Below, piece by piece: positions 25,739-34,210 of a stretch of DNA of 64,000 nucleotides (position 1 is the first letter of the stretch; every line of letters starts with the position of its first letter). This stretch comes from JAHDHW01 sp963793295 (GTDB taxonomy: Bacteria; Bacteroidota; Bacteroidia; Chitinophagales; Saprospiraceae). A program made the translations under genes and the position numbers. Location of the stretch: positions 38,053 through 102,052 of the forward strand of contig CAWBZX010000022.1 in assembly GCA_963793295.1 (NCBI GenBank), written 5' to 3'. The notes beneath the pieces were generated by a model, which was given only the letters and a program-made list of their open reading frames with translations, was not told the origin of the DNA and made no database searches.

Positions 25739-26040
25739 TTCATTAATAAATACTCAATAGTATTGTATTTTTCTCAAACAAGATTGTTTTGTAAATATAG
25801 GTAAAAATGTCTATATAAAAGATTGAAATCAGATTCTGCGTAGCCATAATGATAAAGGAGGATCAGGAAAAAGTTTTATATTTATACGGGATACCCGGAG
25901 TTGATGTGTGTTGTGGGTTTATGGATGCCAAAAGAAAATGCCTGATTTGATTGTAATCATAAAATGAGAGGAAAGACTTTTAATAAAATTGTAACAGCGC
26001 TCCTCTTTAAATCTATTTTGTACTTTCCAAAAGTTATCAA
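25739..26040. promoter_or_regulatory. Divergent intergenic region with candidate mscS promoter
   Basis: The gap separates the TIR-WD40 gene (minus strand) from the mscS-like gene (plus strand). TTG at 25989-25991 and TATTTTG at 26014-26020, 22 bases apart, form a possible promoter with a leader of about 20 bases before the ATG at 26041; both boxes deviate from TTTG-N19-TAnnTTTG. No ORF or further structure is seen. Confidence 0.35.
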
Positions 26041-27102
26041 ATGTTAGAAATATTTAAAACCGAGTATCCTTTTTTTTTCGCCGTCTTCCTGACGATTATT
26101 TTTTTATACGGTGCCCGGTATTTGGTCAATCGAAGAGTTAAGAGTAAGGAAAAGATCCCAATCTTGAAAATTGTGGCGTTCTTTCTGGTTATAGCCGGGC
26201 TGGTCGCAATACTCCTTACTTTGCCAATTGAAGATAAATCCTTTGAAATTCGAGGTTCACTATTGGCTTTGCTTGGTGTTGTGCTCAGTGCTTCACTTGC
26301 CTTAAGTTCAACCTCTTTTTTAGGAAATGCATTTGCTGGTATCATGATTCGATCCATAGGCAACTTCAAACCTGGCGACTTCATTTCGGTCAATGATGTT
26401 TTTGGAGCGGTAACAGAAAGAGGGCTATTTCATGTGGAAATCCAGACCGAGAATTCCAGTCTGATCACCTTCCCTAATTTATATATTGTGTCCAATCCTG
26501 TTGAGGTGAGGTCTTTTAAAAACCGGATCATTGCTTCTGAAATATCTATTGGATATGAAGTGTCAAGAATGAGAATTACCGAATGTTTGCTGGAAGCGGC
26601 CAAGCGGACCGGTTTGCTGGATTCTTTTGTTTACGTTGGTCAATTAGGAGATTATTCTGTCAACTATAAGCTTTATGGCTTTTTACAAAAAGAGGAAAAA
26701 ATGGAATTATTTACTAGTAAATCAAAGCTCAACGGTTTTATTCTTGATGTATTCCACGAGGCCGGCATTGAGATTGTCTCTCCGATTTTTATGAACCAAC
26801 GGCAGGTTGGCGAAACGCTCTTTATCCCAAAGAAAGTAAAAAAGCAAAAGGAAATCGAAATGGTTGCTCCTGAAAAACTGATTTTGGATAAAGCGATTCA
26901 AGCAGAATCGATCGAGCGAAAGGGAGAAAGAATGGAAGAACTGGAAAATGTTCGCAAAACCATTCAGGAAGAACTAAGCCAATGTAAGGACGACAAACGA
27001 AAATCTGACTTAGAATCGCGCCTAAATAAATTGGACCAGTTCAAAGAGCAGCTCAAAGCTAATATCCAGGAAGAAAAAGACAAATTGGAGGAAGGAAAAT
27101 AA
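26041..27102 (+). CDS. Small-conductance mechanosensitive channel (MscS family)
   Basis: This 353-residue inner-membrane protein opens under membrane tension to release solutes during osmotic downshock. There are three N-terminal membrane segments: about 7-26, 41-60 and 75-100, the last being the pore-lining helix rich in small residues (LLALLGVVLSASLALSS). The MscS beta domain follows (GNFKPGDFISVNDVFGAVTE, ITFPNLYIVSNPVEV). A highly charged coiled-coil tail of about 80 residues (EELENVRKTIQEEL onwards) is longer than in E. coli MscS. The gene is monocistronic and convergent with the acyltransferase gene. Confidence 0.92.
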   Translation: MLEIFKTEYPFFFAVFLTIIFLYGARYLVNRRVKSKEKIPILKIVAFFLVIAGLVAILLTLPIEDKSFEIRGSLLALLGVVLSASLALSSTSFLGNAFAGIMIRSIGNFKPGDFISVNDVFGAVTERGLFHVEIQTENSSLITFPNLYIVSNPVEVRSFKNRIIASEISIGYEVSRMRITECLLEAAKRTGLLDSFVYVGQLGDYSVNYKLYGFLQKEEKMELFTSKSKLNGFILDVFHEAGIEIVSPIFMNQRQVGETLFIPKKVKKQKEIEMVAPEKLILDKAIQAESIERKGERMEELENVRKTIQEELSQCKDDKRKSDLESRLNKLDQFKEQLKANIQEEKDKLEEGK

Positions 27103-27113
27103 ACTATTTAATT

Positions 27114-27138
27114 CAAGTTTGCGATATATCGCAACTTG
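27114..27138. terminator. Palindrome between convergent genes
   Basis: CAAGTTTGCGATATATCGCAACTTG is a 25-base near-perfect palindrome (one bulged T) 12 bases after the mscS stop. TTCGCAACTTGCG at 27230-27242 repeats part of it next to the opposing gene. It lacks a strong T run, so a terminator role is only likely. Confidence 0.45.
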
Positions 27139-27243
27139 AAAATGATGAGTTAAAAATGATGAATGATAAGTTGGTTTTTACACGTTTTTGGAGAAAATTC
27201 ATAATTTATCATTCATAATTAGCAAGGTGTTTCGCAACTTGCG

Positions 27244-28500
27244 TTATTTAAAAGGATGACGAGGCTCCCAGTCTGCCTCCGGGCGAAGGTATTTCAGGAT
27301 TGGTTTGATGAATTTATTGGGAAAAGTGTTGCGGTGTTTCATGTAGCAGTACATTTCATAGGCAACGGCTCCAACGGAGCTTTTGATCGCCATAGCTGTA
27401 CGAGCGAAGATGATTTGTCTGGCTCCGGAATCGATTCCAATCCGAACCATATCGTAAAGCATGTTTAAATAAATCTGAAGGTCATGATTGTATTTTGGTT
27501 CAAATCCTAAAAAATGCGCCTCCAACTCATCGCCATTAAGAAATGTTGTGAAATAACCAATTAATTTATCCTCCAGATAATAGCCAATCATTTGAAAACG
27601 CTCCGGAAATTGTTTTTTTAACGCAAGCAAATAGGTGTCGTTCAGGTTGATCATATTAAATCCTGAATTCTCAGCAATATTAAGATAAAGCTGATGGATC
27701 TGCGGGAGGTTTTGATGGATCATCTCCTCGTCAAATTGCCGTTTTTCAATAGCATTCGCCTTTTTGAATGCCCTTCTAACCCGAACCCGATATTTAGAAT
27801 GTAAAGCTTCCAAATAATCATCAAAATTTTTCCACTCCGGCCAGACATCCATTATCATACTTGGCTGCACAGTAAATTCATTGTGCCCAAGTTTGCTTAA
27901 TTTCTGGGAATAGACTAATTCCTTTTCCGGAAAATCTTTAACCAGGGTTCCTGAAAGCCGCTCCCCTGCCTTTTCAAAAGCATCCATGCCATAATCAAGG
28001 GCTTCATGCAGCAAGACGATGGATTTGTCTTTATTGACCACTTTGGGATCAAAATAAAATCCATTCTCACCAGTCAACAACAAACTTCCATTGACCAAAA
28101 TATTAAATTCAACTTGGCTGCTGACCAATCCTTTTAGAAAACGAAAAAAGGTTGTAAAAAAACAAGGGGCATCCTTTTTTTCTTCATTATTGATACTTCT
28201 GTCCGCCTTAAAATATTGAACTTGACCAATAGCTATACCAACCGGTGCCTTTTCCTTGTAAAAGAAAAAGTAACAAAATTTCATCCCTAAAGGCGGATTC
28301 TTCTCAACGATTGACAAATATTCTTTTTGTAAAAAAAAGTTAGGCTGGCTTGCTAAAAACTCCCAATTTGATAAAGGTACGTCATCAACAGAACGAAACA
28401 TCGAAACGCTAATGCCTGATTCAGACAGCAGTTTTTCCCCTTTTAGTAAAGTTGAAACTTCAGGAGTAGCTTTTTGAGTCATATTTTCGAATCGAGTCAT
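27244..28500 (-). CDS. FemAB/GNAT-like acyltransferase
   Basis: This 418-residue soluble protein belongs to the peptidogalycan/FemAB-like branch of the GNAT fold (PF04339-like). Support comes from the middle and C-terminal half: FDDYLEALHSKYRVRVRRA, LYLNIAENSGFNMI, IGYYLEDKLIGYFTTFLNGDEL, FLGFEPKYNHDLQIYLNMLYDMV, and IFARTAMAIKSSVGA. FemAB-like enzymes transfer aminoacyl or acyl groups to wall or lipid precursors; the acceptor here is unknown. An alternative start six codons in is possible. The next gene upstream on this strand is the pyrophosphatase, 112 bases away. Confidence 0.8.
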   Translation of the reverse strand: MTRFENMTQKATPEVSTLLKGEKLLSESGISVSMFRSVDDVPLSNWEFLASQPNFFLQKEYLSIVEKNPPLGMKFCYFFFYKEKAPVGIAIGQVQYFKADRSINNEEKKDAPCFFTTFFRFLKGLVSSQVEFNILVNGSLLLTGENGFYFDPKVVNKDKSIVLLHEALDYGMDAFEKAGERLSGTLVKDFPEKELVYSQKLSKLGHNEFTVQPSMIMDVWPEWKNFDDYLEALHSKYRVRVRRAFKKANAIEKRQFDEEMIHQNLPQIHQLYLNIAENSGFNMINLNDTYLLALKKQFPERFQMIGYYLEDKLIGYFTTFLNGDELEAHFLGFEPKYNHDLQIYLNMLYDMVRIGIDSGARQIIFARTAMAIKSSVGAVAYEMYCYMKHRNTFPNKFIKPILKYLRPEADWEPRHPFK

Positions 28501-28612
28501 TAGTTTTAAAATAACATCCTAAGCCAATAATTTGTTCAACCAGCTTTTTTTAATCAAAGCATTTTTTTATTTAAAATTACTAACATCTCAAAAACAACCA
28601 TTATTCCATAAA

Positions 28613-29230
28613 TTATTGTTCGACTTTCAGTTTCCATTTTTTGATCTCTTCCATTGCATATTTTTCATCAAACCATCCTTTCATTTCCACTTTACCAAGT
28701 CCTTTATAATTTAAAAACCAATCCTGAATAATGTTTTGAGCCATATTATAATCAATAAGAAAATGCTCAAAATCCGTAGCCTGGATAATCCTTCTTGTGC
28801 TATCAACCGGTATTCCGATAATCTTTGTGTCGATTTCTCCTCCATCCATCATCATTAATGCTGCAATCGGGATTATTTCCAAAATGGTGCCGGTTGGCAG
28901 ACTTTCCGCAATCACTAAAACATCCAGGGCATCTCCATCGCCGCCGGCTGACTTGTCCATCATCGTTGAAGGGATAAAACCATAATTGCCAGGATAAGGC
29001 AAAAAGTCAATCACTTGGTTGCTCCCATCCAACTGGTCATTTTCAAATTTTCCCGTCGCTTTATTGATTTCAATTTTTTGGTTGGACCCGGCAGGTATTT
29101 CAATGACTACGTTTACGCCCTTTTCGCCGAAAGCAGGCAGACTCAATGGATTTGGGCCTTTTTCCACTTTGCAAGACCATTGCAATAACAAAATTAGAAT
29201 TGGAAAAATGACTAATTTGACTATCTTCAT
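28613..29230 (-). CDS. ppa: Exported (lipoprotein) inorganic pyrophosphatase
   Basis: Family I soluble pyrophosphatase, which hydrolyses PPi to phosphate. Family signatures are IEIPAGSNQKIEI, YPGNYGFIPSTM, the metal site GGDGDALDVLVI, and a C-terminal FLNYKGLGKVEMKGW. The start at 29230 gives 205 residues and a lipoprotein signal (MKIVKLVIFPILILLLQWSC), so the enzyme is predicted to sit in the envelope rather than the cytoplasm where the classical enzyme works. A start ten codons upstream (29260) is possible but spoils the signal. Periplasmic PPi use in polymer assembly or phosphate scavenging is an inference. Confidence 0.9.
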   Translation of the reverse strand: MKIVKLVIFPILILLLQWSCKVEKGPNPLSLPAFGEKGVNVVIEIPAGSNQKIEINKATGKFENDQLDGSNQVIDFLPYPGNYGFIPSTMMDKSAGGDGDALDVLVIAESLPTGTILEIIPIAALMMMDGGEIDTKIIGIPVDSTRRIIQATDFEHFLIDYNMAQNIIQDWFLNYKGLGKVEMKGWFDEKYAMEEIKKWKLKVEQ

Positions 29231-29421
29231 TATTGGTTTTAATAGATAAAATGAGTTCAAAGGTAAAGAAAAACTTTATTTAAACAGCGCTAAATGAATT
29301 GTCTGATCCAATACATTTAATAGTGAAAAGAGCTGCTATTTTTATCACAGATGCTAAAACCAAAACAATGAATATTAGTTTTATATTCTATTCTTACTTT
29401 ACACCAGCAAAAAAAAAATAG

Positions 29422-29760
29422 ATGAGTGAAAAAAACTACTTCAGTCCAGATGATCTTAAAAACTTTGGAAAAATCACCGAATGGCAGGAAGAAAATGGCA
29501 AAAAATTTTTCGAATATTACAATTCTGTTTTCAAAGAAGGAGCGCTTACCGAACGTGAAAAAGCTTTGATCGCCTTAGCTGTTGCGCATGCCATTCAATG
29601 TCCATATTGCATTGATGCTTATTCAAGTACTTGTCTGGTCAAAGGAGCGGATGAAGAGCAAATGATGGAAGCTGTGCACGTTGCGGCTGCCATAAAAAGT
29701 GGAACCACACTGGTTTATGCCACTCAAATGATGAAACATGTTAAAAAACTTTCCATGTAA
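29422..29760 (+). CDS. Arsenosugar-associated AhpD/carboxymuconolactone-decarboxylase-like protein
   Basis: This 112-residue protein is of the AhpD-like fold. The redox-type CPYC motif sits in AVAHAIQCPYCIDAYSSTC, followed by the helix EEQMMEAVHVAAAIKSG, and resembles the small partner gene commonly next to arsS. The family uses the CxxC pair for peroxidase or thiol chemistry; its exact job in arsenosugar synthesis is not established. It ends 67 bases before the arsS gene on the same strand, so an operon is likely. The start is the ATG after an A-rich tract. Confidence 0.85.
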   Translation: MSEKNYFSPDDLKNFGKITEWQEENGKKFFEYYNSVFKEGALTEREKALIALAVAHAIQCPYCIDAYSSTCLVKGADEEQMMEAVHVAAAIKSGTTLVYATQMMKHVKKLSM

Positions 29761-29827
29761 TTTTCTAAACTGAAAATTTCATTGATTTTAAAATGACACC
29801 TTTTAATAAATTCGAACCCAGAAATAA

Positions 29828-30901
29828 ATGGCTATAAAGCAGCGAACAAAATCACTTAGTGCTACCCAAAATGACTTATCCAATGGATTTTTTCAATTGC
29901 AGGTTTTAAATGGAAAGGAGATTGTCGATGCTAGATTTCCTGCTTTCGGTCAACAAGTTGCCGAAGCCGGTTATGAAATTTTGAAACCTGATCTGCTTGA
30001 AATTTTCCAGCTTAACATTGGCAAACTATGTAACCAAACCTGTGCGCATTGTCATGTGGACGCCGGACCCGATAAAAAGGTGGAAAATATGTCGCGGGAG
30101 ACTTTGGAAAAGTGTTTGGAAATTATAAAATCCATTCCAAGTGTTCATACCGTTGACATTACAGGAGGGGCTCCGGAAATGAATCCTCATTTCAGGTGGT
30201 TTGTTGAGGCATGTAGCAAACTGGGCAAGAAGGTGATGAATCGTTGTAATTTGACAATTATCGTTTCCAATAAAAAATACAACGATCTTCCCACGTTTTT
30301 TGCAGAACACAACGTCCATGTTATTTCGTCCCTTCCTTACTTTAGTAAAGGTCGAACAGACAGCCAACGAGGTGACGGCGTTTTTGATGATTCCATCAAA
30401 GCTTTAAAAATGCTTAATGAGGCTGGTTATGGAAATGGCCAAACTGATTTAAAATTGGATTTGGTTTATAATCCTTCAGGCGCATTTTTACCTGCAAACC
30501 AAGAAACTTTGCAGGCTGAATTTAAGCGGCAACTTAAACGAAAATACGATATTGAATTCAATAACCTTTTTGCAATTACCAATCTGCCAATCAGTCGTTT
30601 TTTAGATTATCTCATCCAATCCGACAACTACGGAGATTACATGCAAATGCTCGTTGAAGCCTTCAATCCGTCAACCATAACGGGCTTGATGTGCAGAAAT
30701 ACGATCTCCGTGAGCTGGGATGGATTTGTCTATGATTGTGATTTTAATCAAATGCTAGACCTGAAAGTGGAATCAAAAAATTCCAATCATATTGACAACT
30801 TTGATTTAGATCTGCTTCGTCAAAGGAACATTGTACTGAATCAACACTGCTACGGTTGCACTGCCGGAGCCGGATCAAGTTGCGGTGGAGAGATTGTTTA
30901 G
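29828..30901 (+). CDS. arsS: Arsenosugar biosynthesis radical SAM protein ArsS
   Basis: This 357-residue radical SAM enzyme has its [4Fe-4S] cysteines in CNQTCAHC (CxxxCxxC), preceded by FQLNIGKL and followed by VDAGPDKK and the SAM-binding DITGGAPEMNP. The C-terminal half has the DUF3641-type region with MCRNTISVSWDG, YDCDFNQML, and the closing HCYGCTAGAGSSCGG, a hallmark of this family. In characterised systems ArsS carries out a radical step that builds dimethylated arsenosugars. No arsM methyltransferase or arsenic regulator is visible in the window. It probably forms an operon with the AhpD-like gene. Confidence 0.93.
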   Translation: MAIKQRTKSLSATQNDLSNGFFQLQVLNGKEIVDARFPAFGQQVAEAGYEILKPDLLEIFQLNIGKLCNQTCAHCHVDAGPDKKVENMSRETLEKCLEIIKSIPSVHTVDITGGAPEMNPHFRWFVEACSKLGKKVMNRCNLTIIVSNKKYNDLPTFFAEHNVHVISSLPYFSKGRTDSQRGDGVFDDSIKALKMLNEAGYGNGQTDLKLDLVYNPSGAFLPANQETLQAEFKRQLKRKYDIEFNNLFAITNLPISRFLDYLIQSDNYGDYMQMLVEAFNPSTITGLMCRNTISVSWDGFVYDCDFNQMLDLKVESKNSNHIDNFDLDLLRQRNIVLNQHCYGCTAGAGSSCGGEIV

Positions 30902-30905
30902 TTAT

Positions 30906-30951
30906 GGTTATTTGGTTATTTGGTTATTTGGTTATTTGGTTATTTGGTTAG
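30906..30951 (+). repeat. Short tandem repeat, five copies of GGTTATTT
   Basis: An 8-base unit is repeated five times and partly a sixth, beginning four bases after the arsS stop. The copy number is likely to vary by slippage. It is non-coding here. The rest of the 235-base gap to 31136 has only the promoter candidate noted next. Confidence 0.95.
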
Positions 30952-31069
30952 ATTAAACTTTTAAATGTCATTTATGGTTTATGATTTTTCTTGTAACTTT
31001 TAACCTATAACTAATAACTCTTCATTTCAAAATGCTTATAATAAATCAGTCGATTTCCCAAAATAGTAT

Positions 31070-31077
31070 TAAATTTG
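31070..31077 (+). promoter_or_regulatory. Candidate -7 element for the OmpA-family gene
   Basis: TAAATTTG followed by CAG is an exact TAnnTTTG match 60 bases before the start codon. No TTTG is found at the expected -33 position, so the call is tentative. Confidence 0.45.
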
Positions 31078-31136
31078 CAGGAGTTATATAATTGAATCAA
31101 TTTCAAGCTTTTAACAATCGTCAATAATATTCACTA

Positions 31137-32111
31137 ATGAAATCACTAAAGAAAATTTTCCTGTCTTGCATTTTATTTTCAATAATTGCCTCTTGCGTTC
31201 CTACTAAAAAATATAATGATCTTTCGAAAAGAAGCGATCTGTACCGCAAAGAAACGGACTCTCTGAATAGAATTGTGGACCAAAACAGATACCTGGAGTA
31301 TGATGTAAAAAGACTTGAGGCACAGTTGAAAAAAACGGAAGAAGAAAATCTAAGTTTATCAGAACGATTTCAGGCACTCGGCCAAAACAACCAGGATCTG
31401 CTCTATCGTTTTGACCAGATGGTCGCTCAAAATCAAGCACTGCTAGCAACAACATCAGGTGAAAAGCAGACTTTAATTGATAGCCTATCTGCCAAACAAA
31501 TTGCTTTGGATCAAAGGGAACGAGAACTGAGACGCATTGAAGAAGACCTGAAACAAAAGGAAGCTACTTTCAATGAATCGAGCGGAAAATTTAGTGAATA
31601 TGAGCAGAAAGTACAGAATCTAACGGCTTTGCTTGAAGCCCAACAATCCAAACTCAATGCGCTTCGATTGAAAATAAACCAAGCCTTACACGGTTTTGCA
31701 GATACTGACTTAACAGTGAGTGAAAAGAAAGGGAAAATTTATGTTTCGCTAAGTCAGAACTTATTATTTGCTTCAGGGAGTGATAATATTGACTGGAAAG
31801 GTAAAAAAGCCATCATTCAATTGGCAGAAGTTCTCAACGCCAATCCTGACATTGACATTAATGTCGAAGGACATACAGACTCTGATGGAAGCGCAAGCCA
31901 GAATTGGGATCTGAGCGTTCGTCGTGCAACATCAGTTGTAAAAGTGTTAACCGGCCAAAATGTAGATTCAAAGAGAATCACCGCTTCGGGTCGTGCCCTG
32001 TATGATCCTATTGCGAGTAACTCCACAACTGCCGAAAAAGCTAAAAACCGCAGAACTGAAATCATCCTTTCTCCAAAATTGGATGAGTTGTATGAAATAA
32101 TTAATCAGTAA
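31137..32111 (+). CDS. OmpA-family lipoprotein with long coiled coil
   Basis: This 324-residue protein has a lipoprotein signal (SIIASC), then a coiled-coil stretch at about residues 25-185 rich in Glu, Lys and Gln. A C-terminal OmpA-like peptidoglycan-binding domain follows (LLFASGSDNIDWKGK, NVEGHTDSDGSASQNWDLSVRRA, NRRTEIILSP). The domain is expected to bind diaminopimelate in peptidoglycan and tie the outer membrane to the wall. The conserved Asp (HTDSDG) and Arg (NRRTEI) ligand positions are present. It is a single gene with its own terminator. Confidence 0.92.
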   Translation: MKSLKKIFLSCILFSIIASCVPTKKYNDLSKRSDLYRKETDSLNRIVDQNRYLEYDVKRLEAQLKKTEEENLSLSERFQALGQNNQDLLYRFDQMVAQNQALLATTSGEKQTLIDSLSAKQIALDQRERELRRIEEDLKQKEATFNESSGKFSEYEQKVQNLTALLEAQQSKLNALRLKINQALHGFADTDLTVSEKKGKIYVSLSQNLLFASGSDNIDWKGKKAIIQLAEVLNANPDIDINVEGHTDSDGSASQNWDLSVRRATSVVKVLTGQNVDSKRITASGRALYDPIASNSTTAEKAKNRRTEIILSPKLDELYEIINQ

Positions 32112-32136
32112 ATAGAAATTCAGACTTTCAACACGG

Positions 32137-32170
32137 TAATGCCCAAAATTGTATTAATTTTGGGCATTAT
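32137..32170 (+). terminator. Intrinsic terminator after the OmpA-family gene
   Basis: AATGCCCAAAATT pairs with AATTTTGGGCATT around a short loop and is followed by a T-rich stretch. Confidence 0.85.
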
Positions 32171-32239
32171 TCATTTTATCTATAAATTTTCATTCTACTT
32201 GAAGAATCATTTTCCATACTCAATCGTTATTAAAAGTAC

Positions 32240-33514
32240 ATGAAAAAAAATATCCTCTCCATCATTTTCATACTTGGAATCTTTGCCTTTTCTCAGGCAC
32301 AAACGATACAAAGGTGCGGAACAGATGAGTTGTTGCAAAACCACCTGGAACGAATCCCTTCTTTAGATCGCAAGATCATAGAGCTAGAAAATTATACTCA
32401 AAACTGGATTAATCAAAATGCTTTTGAAGCAGGAGCTAGAGATGGAGAGATCATTACGATTCCAGTGGTTGTTCATATCGTTTATACAAATGAAGAAGAA
32501 AATATTTCAGACTTGCTGATCCAATCTCAAATTGATGTCATCAACGAAGATTTCCGAATGATGAATAGCAACATCGATGCTATTCCTGCTGAATTCAAGT
32601 CGATTGCGGCAGATACAGAAATCGAATTTTGCCTGGCTTCTCTTACCCCGAACGGAATCCCTACCACTGGAATTACTCGTACTAAAACAGAGATCAATTG
32701 CATCGCCGATATCTATACGGTTAAGGAAAATGAAAAACCAATGCTACTTTACGACTATCTCGGTGGTAAAAGTGCCTGGGATACGGATAGTTATTTGAAT
32801 ATCTGGGTAGCAAATTCCTGTGGAACAGTGCTTGGTGTCACGCCTAGTTTGGCGTTTTCTATACTCGTACCTGAAGAAGATGGTATCGTGATTGATTATC
32901 AATATTTTGGAAATAACTGCGAATCTGCCCCTTCTTCACCTTATCACCTTGGCCGTACAACTACACATGAGATTGGTCATTATTTGAATCTACATCATCT
33001 TTGGAGTGATTGCGATAGTTCGGACGGAGACTTTGTAGAAGATACACCACAGCAAGATGCTATTTATTATGGTTGTCCTTCCTATCCCCAAAGTAGTTGT
33101 GGCTCAAGTGATATGTTTATGAATTTTATGAATTATACAGATGACCTTTGTATGTCTATGTTTTCAGAGGGTCAAAAAATGCGTATGCTTGCTGCGCTCG
33201 ACGGCCCGAGAAAAGGACTGAAAGAATCGGTCGGTTGCGCCTGGCTTCAGCCAAATCTCCCCTTTGATGCCGCTGCAATAGTCATTTATCCAAATCCTGC
33301 TAAACAATGTATTCACATTGATTTCAACGCTACAATCGACGGAGACGTGATCGTCGAATTAAAAGATGCCATGGGTAAATTGATATTCAGAGATATCGAA
33401 AGTGCCCGAAGTTTCCGGTCTATTGATGCCACATCGCTTTCCAATGGGATTTATTTCGTTACTTTCGAAGCAGGAAAAAGACTCATTACCAAAAAAGTAC
33501 TCGTCGCGAATTGA
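32240..33514 (+). CDS. Secreted zinc metalloprotease, M43 (pappalysin/cytophagalysin) type
   Basis: This 424-residue exported protease has a signal peptide of about 20 residues (FAFSQA). The zinc site is THEIGHYLNLHHLW: His243, Glu244, His247 and His253 in the HExxHxxxxxH pattern, with Asn250 in place of the usual metzincin Gly, as seen in some Bacteroidota relatives. A met-turn-like FMNFMNYTDDLCMSMF follows, with YTDD typical of M43. The C-terminus is a T9SS type A sorting domain (IYPNPAKQC, LSNGIYFVTFEAGKR). It is expected to be secreted and to cleave extracellular proteins. It stands alone between the OmpA gene and a small lipoprotein gene. Confidence 0.93.
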   Translation: MKKNILSIIFILGIFAFSQAQTIQRCGTDELLQNHLERIPSLDRKIIELENYTQNWINQNAFEAGARDGEIITIPVVVHIVYTNEEENISDLLIQSQIDVINEDFRMMNSNIDAIPAEFKSIAADTEIEFCLASLTPNGIPTTGITRTKTEINCIADIYTVKENEKPMLLYDYLGGKSAWDTDSYLNIWVANSCGTVLGVTPSLAFSILVPEEDGIVIDYQYFGNNCESAPSSPYHLGRTTTHEIGHYLNLHHLWSDCDSSDGDFVEDTPQQDAIYYGCPSYPQSSCGSSDMFMNFMNYTDDLCMSMFSEGQKMRMLAALDGPRKGLKESVGCAWLQPNLPFDAAAIVIYPNPAKQCIHIDFNATIDGDVIVELKDAMGKLIFRDIESARSFRSIDATSLSNGIYFVTFEAGKRLITKKVLVAN

Positions 33515-33654
33515 TCCAAAAATCAATTTTTGTACAATCCAATCAAATCGCCGGATAAATTTTCCTCTTTAATTCATTAAAGCTGTATTTTGCACTTTGA
33601 AAAATGGAATTCATTGACTCAACTTTTGGTTTTCAATTATTTAAAATAAAAATC

Positions 33655-34143
33655 ATGATGTTTCGATCGCCCCTGATTTTAGTTATCTTGTTTGCTTTCT
33701 CCTATTCTTGTAACACAACACAGGAAATCCCTGCGGATCTAAGTACCCTAAAAAAGGAAATAACAATGGACAAACACCCTTGTTTTGGTACCTGTCCTCA
33801 TTATACCTTGACAATTTACGAAAACGGGATTGCGTCTTTTGAAGGAAAACGGGATGTTGAAAAACTAGGATTGCATGTCAAAATATTGACTAAAAAAGAA
33901 TATGAAGGTGTTCACCGCGCTTTTAAAGCAAGCGATTTTTTTGCTTTGAATGACGATTATCCCAGCGATCTCCCTGATCTTCCCAGAACAGCTATCACTT
34001 ATCTTAAAGAAGGAAATTCAAAGACAGTTACCGGCGATGAAACTTCACTTCCTGCTATCGTTTTAAGCCTCGATAAAATTCTGACTCAAATTGCAGAATC
34101 TGACGGATGGACGATGAAAGCAACCCCTCAAAATAATGATTGA
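33655..34143 (+). CDS. DUF6438-domain lipoprotein
   Basis: The start at 33655 gives 162 residues and a lipoprotein signal (MMFRSPLILVILFAFSYSC). A longer frame from 33604 exists but would bury the signal. The mature part begins with a DUF6438-like domain: MDKHPCFGTCPHYTLTIYENG, with its CFGTC pair, and FEGKRDV. The function of this family is unknown. A TATTTTG at about 33585 could be the promoter -7 box, with imperfect spacing. The next gene follows 67 bases later and may be co-transcribed. Confidence 0.8.
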   Translation: MMFRSPLILVILFAFSYSCNTTQEIPADLSTLKKEITMDKHPCFGTCPHYTLTIYENGIASFEGKRDVEKLGLHVKILTKKEYEGVHRAFKASDFFALNDDYPSDLPDLPRTAITYLKEGNSKTVTGDETSLPAIVLSLDKILTQIAESDGWTMKATPQNND

Positions 34144-34210
34144 TTTACACTTTTTTAAAAAATCTCAACACCACGCCAGACGTTCCAATGGTTAATCTAA
34201 ATTCTGAAAA

